DNA of 64,000 nt. Source: Hyphomicrobiaceae bacterium (GTDB lineage: Bacteria; Pseudomonadota; Alphaproteobacteria; Rhizobiales; Hyphomicrobiaceae). The stretch covers positions 1-64,000 of the forward strand of contig JAKFWF010000065.1 in NCBI GenBank assembly GCA_021730785.1. Reading direction: 5' to 3'. A program made the position numbers and the translations under genes. The notes under the pieces are model-generated. The model was given only the letters and a program-made list of their open reading frames with translations, did no database searches and had not been told where the DNA came from. Positions 46,179 to 55,417 of this stretch are shown in pieces (the stretch's first letter is position 1; every line of letters starts with the position of its first letter).

Positions 46179-47180
46179 ATGCAGGTCGCGGCCCCCCGTC
46201 CAAGCGCCGGCATCTCGGCACAATCAGGCAGCGTGCTGACCACCGAACTTGGCGTCGCACTGGTGGCTGGCATTGCGAGCTGTCTCAGCATTTACGTGTT
46301 GGCCCGCGGGCTCATCCTGTGGCCCGTCTTTCTGCTGCTGCACGCTGCCATCACCACCTGCCTTGTCATCTGGATTGACCGCGTGCGGCAGAGCGGCCGA
46401 GACAGCGGACCAGCGCTCCTCGCAGCCGTTGCGGTCGCCGCAGCAGGCCCGATCGGCGCCGTGGCAGCGCTGCTGCTGCTGATCGAAGTGCGCCGGCACC
46501 GCGAGCCGCCCCACCTGCTCGATGCGTGGTACCAGCGCATCGCCAACGCGGTCGATACTGACGATGTGACGCGGCTGTGCGAGCAGGTGGCAACGGGGCG
46601 GACGTCCGATTTGACAGGCTCGATCCCGGCCTCGTTCCCAGCCGTCATGCAGTCGGGCACAATGCATGACCGGCAAGCGATGCTCGGCATCATCGCGCGG
46701 AAATTTCATCCGGACTATCTGCCAGCCCTCATGCTCGCCCTGAAGAACCCGGAGCCGATGATCCGCGTGCAGGCTGCCGCCGTTGCGACCCGCGTGCGCG
46801 GCGACCTGCGAGCCTTCATCGACCGCCAGGCCGCCGTTTCGCCGCCGCTCGCCGCCGGCAGCGCACCGGCACTCGCCGCCGCGCGCCAACTCAATGTCGC
46901 GATCGACAGCGGCTTGCTGGACGAGGGCGACCGCATCCGCGCCCGCGTGCTCGCCGGCCGGCTGACCGCCGCGTCGCCGGCGGCATCTGCAGCACCAACT
47001 TCATTACTACGCGGGGTGCCGGTTCTGGAGCGCGACGCTGTCGAGGCAGCCCTGCTGCGTGACGGGCGCTTCGGGCAGTTGCGCATCGGCCGGCGCATGG
47101 CAGCCGTTGCAGCGGCTGGCCGCTATCGAGTTCGCCGCCGGCAGCGCGCGGCCGGTCGTACCATGACAGGGGCTGCCTGA
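46179..47180 (+). CDS. pelE: PelE-like inner-membrane protein
   Basis: A 333-residue protein, close to the 329 residues of P. aeruginosa PelE. Two or three hydrophobic segments (TTELGVALVAGIASCLSIYVLARGL, PVFLLLHAAITTCLVIW, LAAVAVAAAGPIGAVAALLLL) precede a cytosolic helical repeat domain (LDAWYQRIANAV to the end) resembling HEAT/TPR. ATG 46179 begins one base after the pelD stop; the frame is open to 46101 but overlaps pelD. Its stop overlaps pelF (TGATG). Identification relies on position, size and topology more than on motifs. Confidence 0.75.
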   Translation: MQVAAPRPSAGISAQSGSVLTTELGVALVAGIASCLSIYVLARGLILWPVFLLLHAAITTCLVIWIDRVRQSGRDSGPALLAAVAVAAAGPIGAVAALLLLIEVRRHREPPHLLDAWYQRIANAVDTDDVTRLCEQVATGRTSDLTGSIPASFPAVMQSGTMHDRQAMLGIIARKFHPDYLPALMLALKNPEPMIRVQAAAVATRVRGDLRAFIDRQAAVSPPLAAGSAPALAAARQLNVAIDSGLLDEGDRIRARVLAGRLTAASPAASAAPTSLLRGVPVLERDAVEAALLRDGRFGQLRIGRRMAAVAAAGRYRVRRRQRAAGRTMTGAA

Positions 47181-48757
47181 TGCAGCGTGCCGCGCCCCGA
47201 GTTCATCCCGACAGCGCCCCTGCACACGACGACGAGGCGGCCGCGATCAGCGACGTGTGCATCATCGTCGAAGGCTGCTACCCCTATGTCGCGGGCGGCG
47301 TTTCAGCCTGGATCGATTGGTTGATCCGCACCCAGCCCGAGACGTCATTCTCGATCGTGACACTGTGGCCGCGCCCGACCGACCAGTCACCCCGCTATCA
47401 GCTGCCAGCCAACGTCGTGTCATTCGACCACCTCTACTTGCAGGATTTCGGTGCGCGCCCGGTGATCCGGCATCGCATGCCGCCCAATGCGGACGCATTC
47501 GCCGATGCCCTGTCCGACTTCATGACCATTGGCGGCGCCGGCTCGCTCAGCGCCGTAATGGCCGAATTCCACGCCCTGCGTGGCACCGTCGCGCCGCAGG
47601 TCATGTTCAATTCGCCGGTCGCCTGGACGATCGTGCGCCGCATGTACGACCGCACCATGCCCTATAGCTCGTTTCTGGATTTCTTCTGGGCCTGGCGGGC
47701 ATTGCTCGGCGGGCTGTTTGCAACGCTCGAGTTCAAACTGCCGCCGGCCCGCGTCTATCATACGATTTCGACCGGATATGCCGGCGTTCTTGCCGCCCGT
47801 GCGGCGATCGAGACCGGGCGGCCGGCGCTGCTCACCGAGCATGGCATCTATACTAACGAGCGGCGCATCGAATTGCTGATGGCTGATTGGGTGGCCGATA
47901 CGGTCGACAAGGGCCATGCGCTGCGCGACCCCAGGCTCGATCTGCGCGACCTGTGGATTCAGGCCTTCGAAGCCTACGCGCGGACCTGCTATGAATGCTG
48001 CCAGGACGTCGTCACGCTGTACAAAGACAACCAGCGAGCCCAGCGCATGATGGGCGCGACGGACACACAGCTGTCGGTAATTGCCAACGGCATCGATCTC
48101 GCCCGCTTCGCTGGCGTCAAGGCGCCCGGCGCCGACGCTGCCCCGACCATGGCGCTGATCGGCCGCGTGGTGCCGATCAAGGATGTGAAGTCGTTCATCA
48201 CCGCGGCCGGCCTGTTGGCCGCGAAGGTGCCGGGACTGCGGGCGCTCGTTCTTGGGCCGACGGACGAGGACAAGGCCTATTTCGCCGAGTGCGAGGCGCT
48301 GGTGCGCGACCTGGGATTAGAGGGCGTCGTCACATTCACGGGCCCGGTCAACATCCTCGACTTCATGCCGCAGATCCATGTCTGCGTGCTGACGAGCCTG
48401 AGCGAGAGCCAGCCGCTGGTGATCCTGGAGGCGGGCGCCGCCGGCATTCCCTTCGTTGCGACCAATGTCGGCTCCTGCCGCGAGATCATCGAGGGGCGCG
48501 CGGACGAATCGCCGCCGATGGGCCCCGGCGGCATCGTCACCGACCTCGTCGCCCCCGACCAGATCGCAGCCGCCGTGGGCGCCCTGCTGCTCGATCCGGC
48601 GCGCCGCCGCAGCTGCGGCGAAGCGCTACGTCGTCGCGTGGCCGAGACCTACACGTCGGAGCAGGCGGTCACCGCCTATCGCGCGCTCTATGGCCGGCTG
48701 GTTGCGACTGCGACGCAACTTTCCGGCGAAGGCGCCCTGACAGCGAACCCAGGATAG
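47180..48757 (+). CDS. pelF: PelF glycosyltransferase (GT4 family)
   Basis: A 525-residue cytosolic GT-B glycosyltransferase expected to polymerise UDP-linked N-acetylhexosamine into Pel. N-terminal VCIIVEGCYPYVAGGVSAWIDWLI is the PelF signature; LLTEHGIYTNERRIELL, NGIDLARF and ALIGRVVPIKDVKSFI follow; the GT4 EX7E motif is ESQPLVILE with Glu409 and Glu417. P. aeruginosa PelF is 507 aa. Coupled to pelE by overlap and followed by pelG after 4 bases. Confidence 0.93.
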   Translation: MQRAAPRVHPDSAPAHDDEAAAISDVCIIVEGCYPYVAGGVSAWIDWLIRTQPETSFSIVTLWPRPTDQSPRYQLPANVVSFDHLYLQDFGARPVIRHRMPPNADAFADALSDFMTIGGAGSLSAVMAEFHALRGTVAPQVMFNSPVAWTIVRRMYDRTMPYSSFLDFFWAWRALLGGLFATLEFKLPPARVYHTISTGYAGVLAARAAIETGRPALLTEHGIYTNERRIELLMADWVADTVDKGHALRDPRLDLRDLWIQAFEAYARTCYECCQDVVTLYKDNQRAQRMMGATDTQLSVIANGIDLARFAGVKAPGADAAPTMALIGRVVPIKDVKSFITAAGLLAAKVPGLRALVLGPTDEDKAYFAECEALVRDLGLEGVVTFTGPVNILDFMPQIHVCVLTSLSESQPLVILEAGAAGIPFVATNVGSCREIIEGRADESPPMGPGGIVTDLVAPDQIAAAVGALLLDPARRRSCGEALRRRVAETYTSEQAVTAYRALYGRLVATATQLSGEGALTANPG

Positions 48758-48761
48758 CCCC

Positions 48762-50216
48762 ATGGCCGGCATCGGTTTCGAGCTGCGCAAGCTGTCCCGC
48801 CAGGAGACGCTGTCCTCGGTGGTGGCGGCGGCCGGCCACGCGGCGGTGATCGCGGCCGGGCCTTGGCTATTCACAATCTTCGCGCTGGCCACGATCACGC
48901 TGCTGACGGAGGAAATAGCCGGCCGCGCCGCAGTCGCGACGTTCCGCGTCATGGTGATCTACGCGTTCGGCGTGTCGCTGGTACTGACGGCGCCGGTGAC
49001 CATCGTCGCAACGCGCCGGGTCGCGGACGCGCTGTGGCTGAAGAAGCCCCACGACATTCCGCCCCTGCTGTTCGGCGCCTTTGCCTGGGCCATCCTGCTG
49101 TCCGGCCTCGGCGTACTGGCGCTCTGCATCGCGTTCCGGCCGCCGCCCGCCCTGGCGCTCGCCTTCACGGCCATGTCGCTGCTGGTCGCCCTGATCTGGG
49201 TGGCGCTATGCTTCTGTGGGGCGGTGCGCGATTACGCCGGCGTGACGCTGTCGTTCCTGATCGGCCTGCTCGTGGCCCTCGTCGGCGCCGTGGCGGCGGC
49301 CACCTTCGAGCAGGGCGCGGTCGGCATGACGGTGATGTTCACGATCGGCCTCATGCTGACCTTCGTCGGCCTCACCTCCCGCGTCCTGCGCACCTTCCCG
49401 CAAGGGGTGCCCGATCCCTGGCTCGGCATACGCCAGATCTGGCAGGGCGCCGGCCTCTATTGGCACCTTGCACTCGGCGCCCTGTTCGGCACCGCAGGCG
49501 TGTGGGTCGACAAGTGGGTGTTCTGGGCATCCAGCGTCGGTGAAAGGGTCGATGCCGGCTTCGTCCACGCGCCGATCTACGACAGCGCCATGTTCATCGC
49601 TTCGCTAGTGATCATTCCCTCGCTCTCAGCCTTCGTCATGAAGCTCGAGACCGACTTCTTCGACCGCTATCAGCACTACTATGCGACCATCAAATCGCAC
49701 GGGACGATTGGCCAGATCGAGGCGTCACGGGCGCGGTTGGCGAGCTTCACCCTCGACAATCTGAGCCTCATCACGGTCGCCCAGGTGGGCATCTGCGGTG
49801 TGCTCATCCTGAGCGCGCCGGCCATCGTCGAGATCTTGAACCTGCAGTTCCGCCAGATCGCCATTCTGCGGTTCGGCGCACTGGGAGCCATCTTCCAGTT
49901 CATCTTCATCGCCGCCACTTCGCTGCTGCTGTTCTTCGACCGGCGCCGCCTCTATCTCGGGCTGCAGCTGCTGTTCTTCGTCTTGAGCCTGACCATGACG
50001 GTGATCACCATCGAGCTCAACGAGGACTACTATGGCGTCGGCTATTTCCTCGCCTGTCTGATCTCGAGTTTCGTGGCCTTCGTCCTGGCCGACCGCACCT
50101 TTGCCAACTTGAACTTCCTGACCTTCATCGGCAACAACCCGACGATCCGGCACTCGACCGCGCTCCTGCTCGACCGCCAGAATTCGTTCTTCAAACGCTT
50201 TGCCCGTCGTAGTTGA
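48762..50216 (+). CDS. pelG: PelG exopolysaccharide transporter (MATE/MOP-like)
   Basis: A 484-residue polytopic membrane protein with about 12 helices. It begins MAGIGFELRKLSRQETLSSVVAAAGHAAVIAAGPWLF, the characteristic PelG start, and contains WVDKWVFWASSVGERVDAGFVHAPIYDSAMFIA and FDRRRLYLGLQLLFFVLS. It is predicted to move the polymer across the inner membrane with PelD, PelE and PelF. P. aeruginosa PelG is 456 aa. Its 3' end overlaps the convergent GH114 gene by 26 bases. Confidence 0.93.
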   Translation: MAGIGFELRKLSRQETLSSVVAAAGHAAVIAAGPWLFTIFALATITLLTEEIAGRAAVATFRVMVIYAFGVSLVLTAPVTIVATRRVADALWLKKPHDIPPLLFGAFAWAILLSGLGVLALCIAFRPPPALALAFTAMSLLVALIWVALCFCGAVRDYAGVTLSFLIGLLVALVGAVAAATFEQGAVGMTVMFTIGLMLTFVGLTSRVLRTFPQGVPDPWLGIRQIWQGAGLYWHLALGALFGTAGVWVDKWVFWASSVGERVDAGFVHAPIYDSAMFIASLVIIPSLSAFVMKLETDFFDRYQHYYATIKSHGTIGQIEASRARLASFTLDNLSLITVAQVGICGVLILSAPAIVEILNLQFRQIAILRFGALGAIFQFIFIAATSLLLFFDRRRLYLGLQLLFFVLSLTMTVITIELNEDYYGVGYFLACLISSFVAFVLADRTFANLNFLTFIGNNPTIRHSTALLLDRQNSFFKRFARRS

Positions 50217-51225
50217 GCCGGCTCAAGGCGCGATCCTTGGGCGACACGTAGAGTGTGTAGCCGAAGTCGGCGATCGTGGTGCTGGCCTGCCTAATCTTGT
50301 CGCGCGCGTTCAGGTACTCGACGACGAACACGGGCTTGCCGGCCCGTTTGGCGCGATCGAGGCAGGTCTTGGAGAAGGCCACTTCGTCGGCGCCGTTGCG
50401 CTTCTCGGCCGCATCCACGCCAAACAGCAGTTCCTCCTTGGCGACGCCGTCGATCGCTGCCAGTAGGTCGGGATGCGCCAGCAGCCCTTCCGCGTTCTGC
50501 ATCACCACCAGGAAGCCTGGTGCCTGCGCCTTGAGGTGCCGCGACAGGGCGGCAACGTAGTCGACCATGTCGCGCTCGATGCTGGGGCGGGTCGCGGCGA
50601 GGCGCTTTTCATGGGTCTGCAGGTCTTCGTAGACGTCGCACTTGTCGAGATAGAAGCCGTCGAAGCCCAGGGCCTGGATGCGATCGAGATAGGCGTCCTT
50701 GCGGCCGAACATGATGCGCTGCCAGCCCGGATCCCAGAAGCAGACGGCAAAGTTCTGCGGCCATTGCGGGTTCTCGCGCAGCAGCCATAGCGGTTTCGTC
50801 TGCGCCCAGGATGGCTGCCAGTAGGGGCGGTAGCTCTCCGCTTCGCCAATCGAAACGTAGGCCAAGACGATGCGCCGGCTGCCGTCGGGCTTGTGCTTCA
50901 GACGCTCGATCTGGCCCGGGCTCAGGCGCGTCGCCTCGGTGCCATCGAGCGTGTAGTCGACGACGAGCAGGTCGTGCGGGCCGGCGGCTGCATGATCGAG
51001 GTCGAGATCCTGCAGCTGATAGCCCCAGCTGCGCACATGGCCAAGGGCTGGCACTGCCGATCGTGGGGAGGCGGTCGCGGCGCCCGCAGCCGGACGGTCG
51101 CCGGACATGGGGGCGACGTCTGGCGCAGCCTTGCGGCCAGCCGCCGTTATCAGCCAGGAACCGGCCAGGAGTGCGGCCACGACGAAGGCCAAGACCATGG
51201 CCCAGATCAGGGGAGATTCGAGCAT
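50191..51225 (-). CDS. Membrane-anchored GH114 (endo-alpha-1,4-polygalactosaminidase family) protein
   Basis: A 344-residue protein with an N-terminal signal anchor (IWAMVLAFVVAALLAGSWLI) and a GH114/TM1410 domain from about residue 65: RSWGYQLQDLD, LLVVDYTLDGTEATRLS, AYVSIGEAESYRPYW, VCFWDPGWQ, GFDGFYLDKCDVYEDL, VVMQNAEGLL, KEELLFG and VVEYLNA. Conserved acidic positions are kept. GAGGA lies 7 bases before its ATG. GH114 proteins cleave galactosamine-rich chains, chemically akin to Pel, so a role trimming or releasing the polymer is likely but unproven. Confidence 0.88.
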   Translation of the reverse strand: MLESPLIWAMVLAFVVAALLAGSWLITAAGRKAAPDVAPMSGDRPAAGAATASPRSAVPALGHVRSWGYQLQDLDLDHAAAGPHDLLVVDYTLDGTEATRLSPGQIERLKHKPDGSRRIVLAYVSIGEAESYRPYWQPSWAQTKPLWLLRENPQWPQNFAVCFWDPGWQRIMFGRKDAYLDRIQALGFDGFYLDKCDVYEDLQTHEKRLAATRPSIERDMVDYVAALSRHLKAQAPGFLVVMQNAEGLLAHPDLLAAIDGVAKEELLFGVDAAEKRNGADEVAFSKTCLDRAKRAGKPVFVVEYLNARDKIRQASTTIADFGYTLYVSPKDRALSRLNYDGQSV

Positions 51226-51533
51226 TGCACATTCCTCAACTCAACGACCGCGCAGGATCATATACGAGGTTGCAAAGAGCGTGGACAAGTCGCTGTGCCG
51301 GAATTCCAACTAAGCCGACCACTATGGAAAGAGTTGCGCAGTCGGATGACAGCTCGATCTTGATGGCAACACACTTGCCATTGTGACGGGGGAGATCATG
51401 GACGGCCACTCTGGTTACTCACCAGGGCTTCTCGCAGTGGAGTCATACTCTGTGTGACGATCGCCTTTCGACCGGCGGTTCATGCGCGACATTCACCTTC
51501 TGCAGCCGTCGTTCTGGCTTCAATGTCAACAAT
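51226..51533. other. Intergenic region upstream of GH114 gene, edge of the AT-rich insert
   Basis: 308 bases with no convincing gene. It should hold the promoter of the GH114 gene at 50191-51225 and the downstream side of the AT-rich gene at 51534. Composition is still mixed here and turns AT-rich only after about 51590. No integrase, inverted repeat or direct repeat was recognised. Confidence 0.4.
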
Positions 51534-52316
51534 CTAACGGCCCGCTGCTTGATCTTCGTCAGAGAATGGCCTACAGTAATCATCGCCTAATGGCGCGACA
51601 GTTTTCGAAGAAAAACAGTCATCGAAGCGCTTGGAAATTTTTGCGCAATTTTCATTAATAACGTCCACCTTAGTGGAAATCGCATTGCTTTCTTCGTTGA
51701 TAAATCTCTGAGCATTGATTTGGTTTTCTATTGACGAATCAAATATATTTTTTATTTGATTTATATTCTGCAATACCGCATCTAACACAGCGCCGATGTT
51801 GACATTTTCTTTCTTAGTAAGGAGCAATAAATATACTCCAACAAAGGAATATAAACGTTGATTACTGTCCTCCAACCTACTTAACGATTCCCTCCACGAC
51901 GAAATTTCCTCTTGAATTTGGATTTGATTTAATTGATCGTTTCCCCTGCGACTCCGATCGTACATTCGCATCCGGTTAATGAACCAAAAAACTTCTTTCC
52001 GATGGTCGCAAAGTTGCGACCTTAAGGACGTTGCAAATATCCCTCTTACCCCTTTCATTTTTTTTCCTTCGAAATAGTCGAACATCAAAGTCACAAGTAG
52101 TGCGACCGACAAGCCCTTTACTACTTCAACACTTCCAAATGAAATTGCTCGAATTAAATCTCTCAACCCATTACTTTCGACGTGCCCCTTCAAAGCATCA
52201 AAGTTCACAATTTCCATGTACTTCGATATGTAGAAGTCGACAAGAAAGGTAAGAGTTAGGACGGCCATCACAACAACTATCCAAACTGCCAAACTTGCTC
52301 CGCCATTTTTTCTCAT
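51534..52316 (-). CDS. Two-TM membrane protein of unknown function in AT-rich insert
   Basis: A 260-residue protein I do not recognise. Two hydrophobic segments near the N-terminus (LAVWIVVVMAVLTLTFLVDFYI; VEVVKGLSVALLVTLMFDYF) are followed by a helical cytosolic part (residues 85-260) rich in Asn, Ile and Lys with coiled-coil character (NINQIKNIFDSSIENQINAQ). Codon usage and base composition are strikingly AT-rich compared with all neighbours, indicating recent transfer. It follows the HTH gene by 21 bases and is probably co-transcribed with it. A defence or toxin-like membrane effector is one speculative possibility. Confidence 0.7.
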   Translation of the reverse strand: MRKNGGASLAVWIVVVMAVLTLTFLVDFYISKYMEIVNFDALKGHVESNGLRDLIRAISFGSVEVVKGLSVALLVTLMFDYFEGKKMKGVRGIFATSLRSQLCDHRKEVFWFINRMRMYDRSRRGNDQLNQIQIQEEISSWRESLSRLEDSNQRLYSFVGVYLLLLTKKENVNIGAVLDAVLQNINQIKNIFDSSIENQINAQRFINEESNAISTKVDVINENCAKISKRFDDCFSSKTVAPLGDDYCRPFSDEDQAAGR

Positions 52317-52337
52317 CGACCAGCCTCGAATTGACCT

Positions 52338-53132
52338 CTACTTGTCTGGATTCGCCCTAAGTTGAGCAACCCAACGCTGTATGAAGCCGCGGAGTTTTTC
52401 GCTATTAATATGCAAATTTTCAGAAAAATCATGCATCCCGTCCGAACTTGCAGACACTATAACAAGCAGCATTTTTATTTTTTGTCGCTCGTATTCTATA
52501 GCTGCATATTTTGCATTTGAAGTCTCATAAGCACGTGAATCTATTAAGCCCATAAGCCCAAGCTTTGCTGTAAGAACCGCTCCAACAACTTCTTCCAGCA
52601 GTTTGTCGCTGACCACCCTATCAACTTTGCATTTATTACTCGCCACGCGAATCCATGCACCTGGATCGCCATTGACTTGATCAACAGACTCCGGCACTCT
52701 GACTGCGCAAAATCGATCCATTTCAGCGAGCTCCAAAGCTTCAGCGTTCAAATCATCGCGAATTCCCTGTCGATCCTTTGCCAATTGACTTTTAAGGTCA
52801 ATGTAATCCCTCAAAACAGCTTCATTCTTTGGTGGCATTTTTAATGCTCCCTTTTGGTTAGCCTGGACGACTCTAGTTACGACTTTCCCATCGCCTGGCA
52901 ACCTCGCTTGCGGTTGACCAGAAAAGTGCAGATAAAGCTGAATCAATGCACCAGCCGTTTTGGGAATTGGTTCCGAGCCGGCATGTAGCCAGCGATAAAT
53001 TGTCGAACGATCAAACGTCAAATGCGCAACGCGTTCCAACTCACTTCCGAATTGTTCCGGAGTCAGTCGAAGCTCTTGCTCAAGCAAGATCCGCAATCCA
53101 TCGCCGGTGAGCTGTGGCCCGTTGGCAGACAT
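52338..53132 (-). CDS. HTH-domain protein of unknown function in AT-rich insert
   Basis: A 264-residue protein with an N-terminal Xre/phage-repressor-like HTH region (LTPEQFGSELERVAHLTFD, STIYRWLHAGSEPIP) and a C-terminal domain of unknown type (about 95-264). AT-rich like its downstream partner. ATG 53132 is preferred; a GTG at 53171 would add 13 residues but places a palindrome inside the coding region, and neither start has a clear ribosome-binding site, so translation may be leaderless. It probably regulates the pair. Confidence 0.7.
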   Translation of the reverse strand: MSANGPQLTGDGLRILLEQELRLTPEQFGSELERVAHLTFDRSTIYRWLHAGSEPIPKTAGALIQLYLHFSGQPQARLPGDGKVVTRVVQANQKGALKMPPKNEAVLRDYIDLKSQLAKDRQGIRDDLNAEALELAEMDRFCAVRVPESVDQVNGDPGAWIRVASNKCKVDRVVSDKLLEEVVGAVLTAKLGLMGLIDSRAYETSNAKYAAIEYERQKIKMLLVIVSASSDGMHDFSENLHINSEKLRGFIQRWVAQLRANPDK

Positions 53133-53147
53133 GTCGCATAATGCAAC
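53133..53147. promoter_or_regulatory. Palindromic operator-like site 1 at the HTH gene start
   Basis: GTCGCATAATGCAAC is a near-perfect 15-base palindrome abutting the ATG at 53132. A related palindrome lies at 53175-53189, centre to centre 42 bases away (about four helical turns). This fits autoregulation by the HTH protein. Confidence 0.4.
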
Positions 53148-53174
53148 ATAAATTTGACTTTCATGTGGCACGGA

Positions 53175-53189
53175 GTCGCGCTATGCGAC
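53175..53189. promoter_or_regulatory. Palindromic operator-like site 2 upstream of the HTH gene
   Basis: GTCGCGCTATGCGAC has GTCGC/GCGAC half-sites and matches site 1 at 11 of 15 positions. It lies in the short gap between the HTH gene and the stop of the GH114 gene at 53215. Confidence 0.4.
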
Positions 53190-53214
53190 GAACGACCCAA
53201 TCGGTTCAGAAATT

Positions 53215-54201
53215 TCAGTTCCGCGCGACACCTGCTGGCACATCGAACACAGGCGCCAGACGCCGCAACTCCCGGTCGGCCAGCAGAACGGCAAACCCTT
53301 CAGGCGCAGCCCTGGCGCGGATGTCGCCGGCGGCCGCGGCATCCTGCGGATATTCGACCAGCAGGATCTTGATGCCCGCCCGCTTGAGGGCGCGCATGGG
53401 GGCGAGCGATGTGGCCACCGCCGCGCGACTGTTGCGGCGGCCATCATGCTCGATGCCGTAGAACAGATCCTCCTTGGCGAATACGTCGATCGCCGCCCGC
53501 ACCCGTGGCTTGGGGGTCAGTTCCTCGGCGTTCTGCAGCACGGTGAGGAATTTCGGATTGCGGCTGCGGGCATAACCTGAGAGGGCGCCGACAAGAGCGA
53601 TCATATCGCGCTCGGCCGCCGGATACTCGGAGAGATACTCCTGATACACGTCGATACGATCGAGATAGACGCCGTCGAAGCCCGCATCGATGATGCGGTC
53701 GAGGTAGCGGTCGGGGGCGCCGAACAGGATGGCCTGCCATGCAGGCTCCCAGAAGCGGACGGGAAAGTTGCCGCGCCAGCGCGGGTTCTCAGGTCCGATC
53801 CAACCCGGGCGCGCGGCGCTGTCCGTCGTCCACGCGGCCTGCCAGTAGTGGCGATAGTCCTCCGCCTCGCCAACCGACATGTAGGCGATGACGACGCGCC
53901 GGCCGCCGTCCGGCTTGCGCTGCATCATGGCGACGTCGGCGCGCGAGAACGTGAACTCGGTGCCATAGAGCACGTCTGGGCGGATATCGATGACGACAAG
54001 ATCGAAGGGAGAAGCTGCAATCTCGAACGGGTCTATGCCGCGATATTGGATCGCCCAACTCTTCACGTTGCGCACGAGGGCTGCCCGTTCTGCCGCGGCG
54101 GCCTTCGCCGGCAGGGTGGTTTGGGCTTGTGCGTTGGACAGTGGCTCGACTGCGCCGCCGACCAGCAGGGCCATGACAATCGTGCGCGCCAGCTGCTGCA
54201 T
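53215..54201 (-). CDS. Secreted GH114 family protein
   Basis: A 328-residue exported protein: signal peptide MQQLARTIVMALLVGGAVEPLSNAQA, then a GH114 domain with KSWAIQYRGID, LVVIDIRPDVLYGTEF, AYMSVGEAEDYRHYW, VRFWEPAWQ, GFDGVYLDRIDVYQEY, VLQNAEEL, KEDLFYG and LVEYPQD. All usual acidic positions are present. ATG 54201 starts 8 bases after the stop of the upstream GH114 gene; an in-frame start at 54234 overlaps that gene. The two are almost certainly co-transcribed tandem paralogues. Confidence 0.88.
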   Translation of the reverse strand: MQQLARTIVMALLVGGAVEPLSNAQAQTTLPAKAAAAERAALVRNVKSWAIQYRGIDPFEIAASPFDLVVIDIRPDVLYGTEFTFSRADVAMMQRKPDGGRRVVIAYMSVGEAEDYRHYWQAAWTTDSAARPGWIGPENPRWRGNFPVRFWEPAWQAILFGAPDRYLDRIIDAGFDGVYLDRIDVYQEYLSEYPAAERDMIALVGALSGYARSRNPKFLTVLQNAEELTPKPRVRAAIDVFAKEDLFYGIEHDGRRNSRAAVATSLAPMRALKRAGIKILLVEYPQDAAAAGDIRARAAPEGFAVLLADRELRRLAPVFDVPAGVARN

Positions 54202-54209
54202 GACGGAAC

Positions 54210-55289
54210 TCAGAAGTTGCGTCCCGGCAGCCACAGTTCGTGCAGGTCCTTCGGCGCGATGTAGGGCACGAAGCCCAGCGCCTTGATCTTCGCGACCGAC
54301 GCATCGGCTTTCGTGCGGTTTGCCGTGTAGTCGACGACGAACACGCCGCGGCCGGCTGCCTGCGCCTTCTTGAGAAGCGTGATCGCGGCACGGTTGTCGC
54401 CCGTGGCACCCGACCAGCCCTGGAACAAACTTTCCTTGGCAACCGCATCAATGGTGCCGATCATGGCCTTGTGCGCGAGCAACTCCTCGGCGTTCTGCAA
54501 CACGACCATGAAGTGCGGATTGCGCCGTCGGGCTTGCGCGCCGAGGCGGACGATGAAGTCGACCATCCTGGCAGCCCCATCGGGACACTCTTTGGTGATT
54601 TCGCTATAGACATCCACGCGATCGAGATAGATGCCGTCGAAGCCCAGTTCGACCAACCGGTGCAACGGTGCCGGATCGATACTGTTGTAGAGCGAGCGGC
54701 CGTTTTCATCGCCGAGGATGGTCTGCTGCCAACCCTTGTGGCAGAACCGGATGAGGCGGTTGCCCTTCCAGTCCTTGTTCTCCTGCAACAGCCAGTCCGG
54801 CGCATCCTCGGTCATGTATTCCGGCGTGAAATAATCCGGCCGATAGTCTTCCGCTTCGCCAACCGACAGGTAGGACACGACGATGCGGCGCCCGCCGTCC
54901 GGCTTGTGCTTCAGGAACCCGACCTCGGCCGGCGTGAAGGCCTTGCCGGTGGCGAGCCCCGTCGTCGCATCGACCACCAGCAGATCGTAGGGCGAGTTCG
55001 CGGCCTCTTCGAGCGACAGTCCATTCAACTGATAGCCCCAGCTCTTGGCACCCGTAATGCGGGCAAGACGTTCGGCCTGGGCTTGCACAGGTGAAATGCG
55101 AATGACCGGGACAGGCGGCGGGGCTGATTTCTGCGGGCGTCGCGCTGGCGTCGGCACCGGCACGGGTGTGATCGCTGCCGAGGCGATCGTGTCGGCTGCC
55201 GACCGCGCATATGCGGGGGCGAGCAAAGCGGCTAAGCCATTCAAAGCCACGGCCGAGCCCAACAGGGCCCGTGCAAGAACGCTACGCAT
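54210..55289 (-). CDS. Secreted GH114 family protein
   Basis: A 359-residue exported protein with signal peptide MRSVLARALLGSAVALNGLAALLAPAYA, a Pro-rich linker to about residue 55, and a GH114 domain: KSWGYQLNGLS, LLVVDATTGLATGKAF, SYLSVGEAEDYRPDY, RFCHKGWQ (variant of the usual FWxPxWQ), GFDGIYLDRVDVYSEI, VVLQNAEELL and KESLFQGW. ATG 55289 has AAGG 6 bases upstream. First of the tandem pair, transcribed towards 53215. Confidence 0.87.
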   Translation of the reverse strand: MRSVLARALLGSAVALNGLAALLAPAYARSAADTIASAAITPVPVPTPARRPQKSAPPPVPVIRISPVQAQAERLARITGAKSWGYQLNGLSLEEAANSPYDLLVVDATTGLATGKAFTPAEVGFLKHKPDGGRRIVVSYLSVGEAEDYRPDYFTPEYMTEDAPDWLLQENKDWKGNRLIRFCHKGWQQTILGDENGRSLYNSIDPAPLHRLVELGFDGIYLDRVDVYSEITKECPDGAARMVDFIVRLGAQARRRNPHFMVVLQNAEELLAHKAMIGTIDAVAKESLFQGWSGATGDNRAAITLLKKAQAAGRGVFVVDYTANRTKADASVAKIKALGFVPYIAPKDLHELWLPGRNF

Positions 55290-55417
55290 GATACGCCTTA
55301 TTACGCAGATACACACACGGACGTCCCCTAGCACCGAACCGTTAACGTCGCATTAACCACACGAGCGGTGCAGGCGGCCTACCTTCAGCTGCCGTCAAAA
55401 CCATGGCACGGCGCGGC

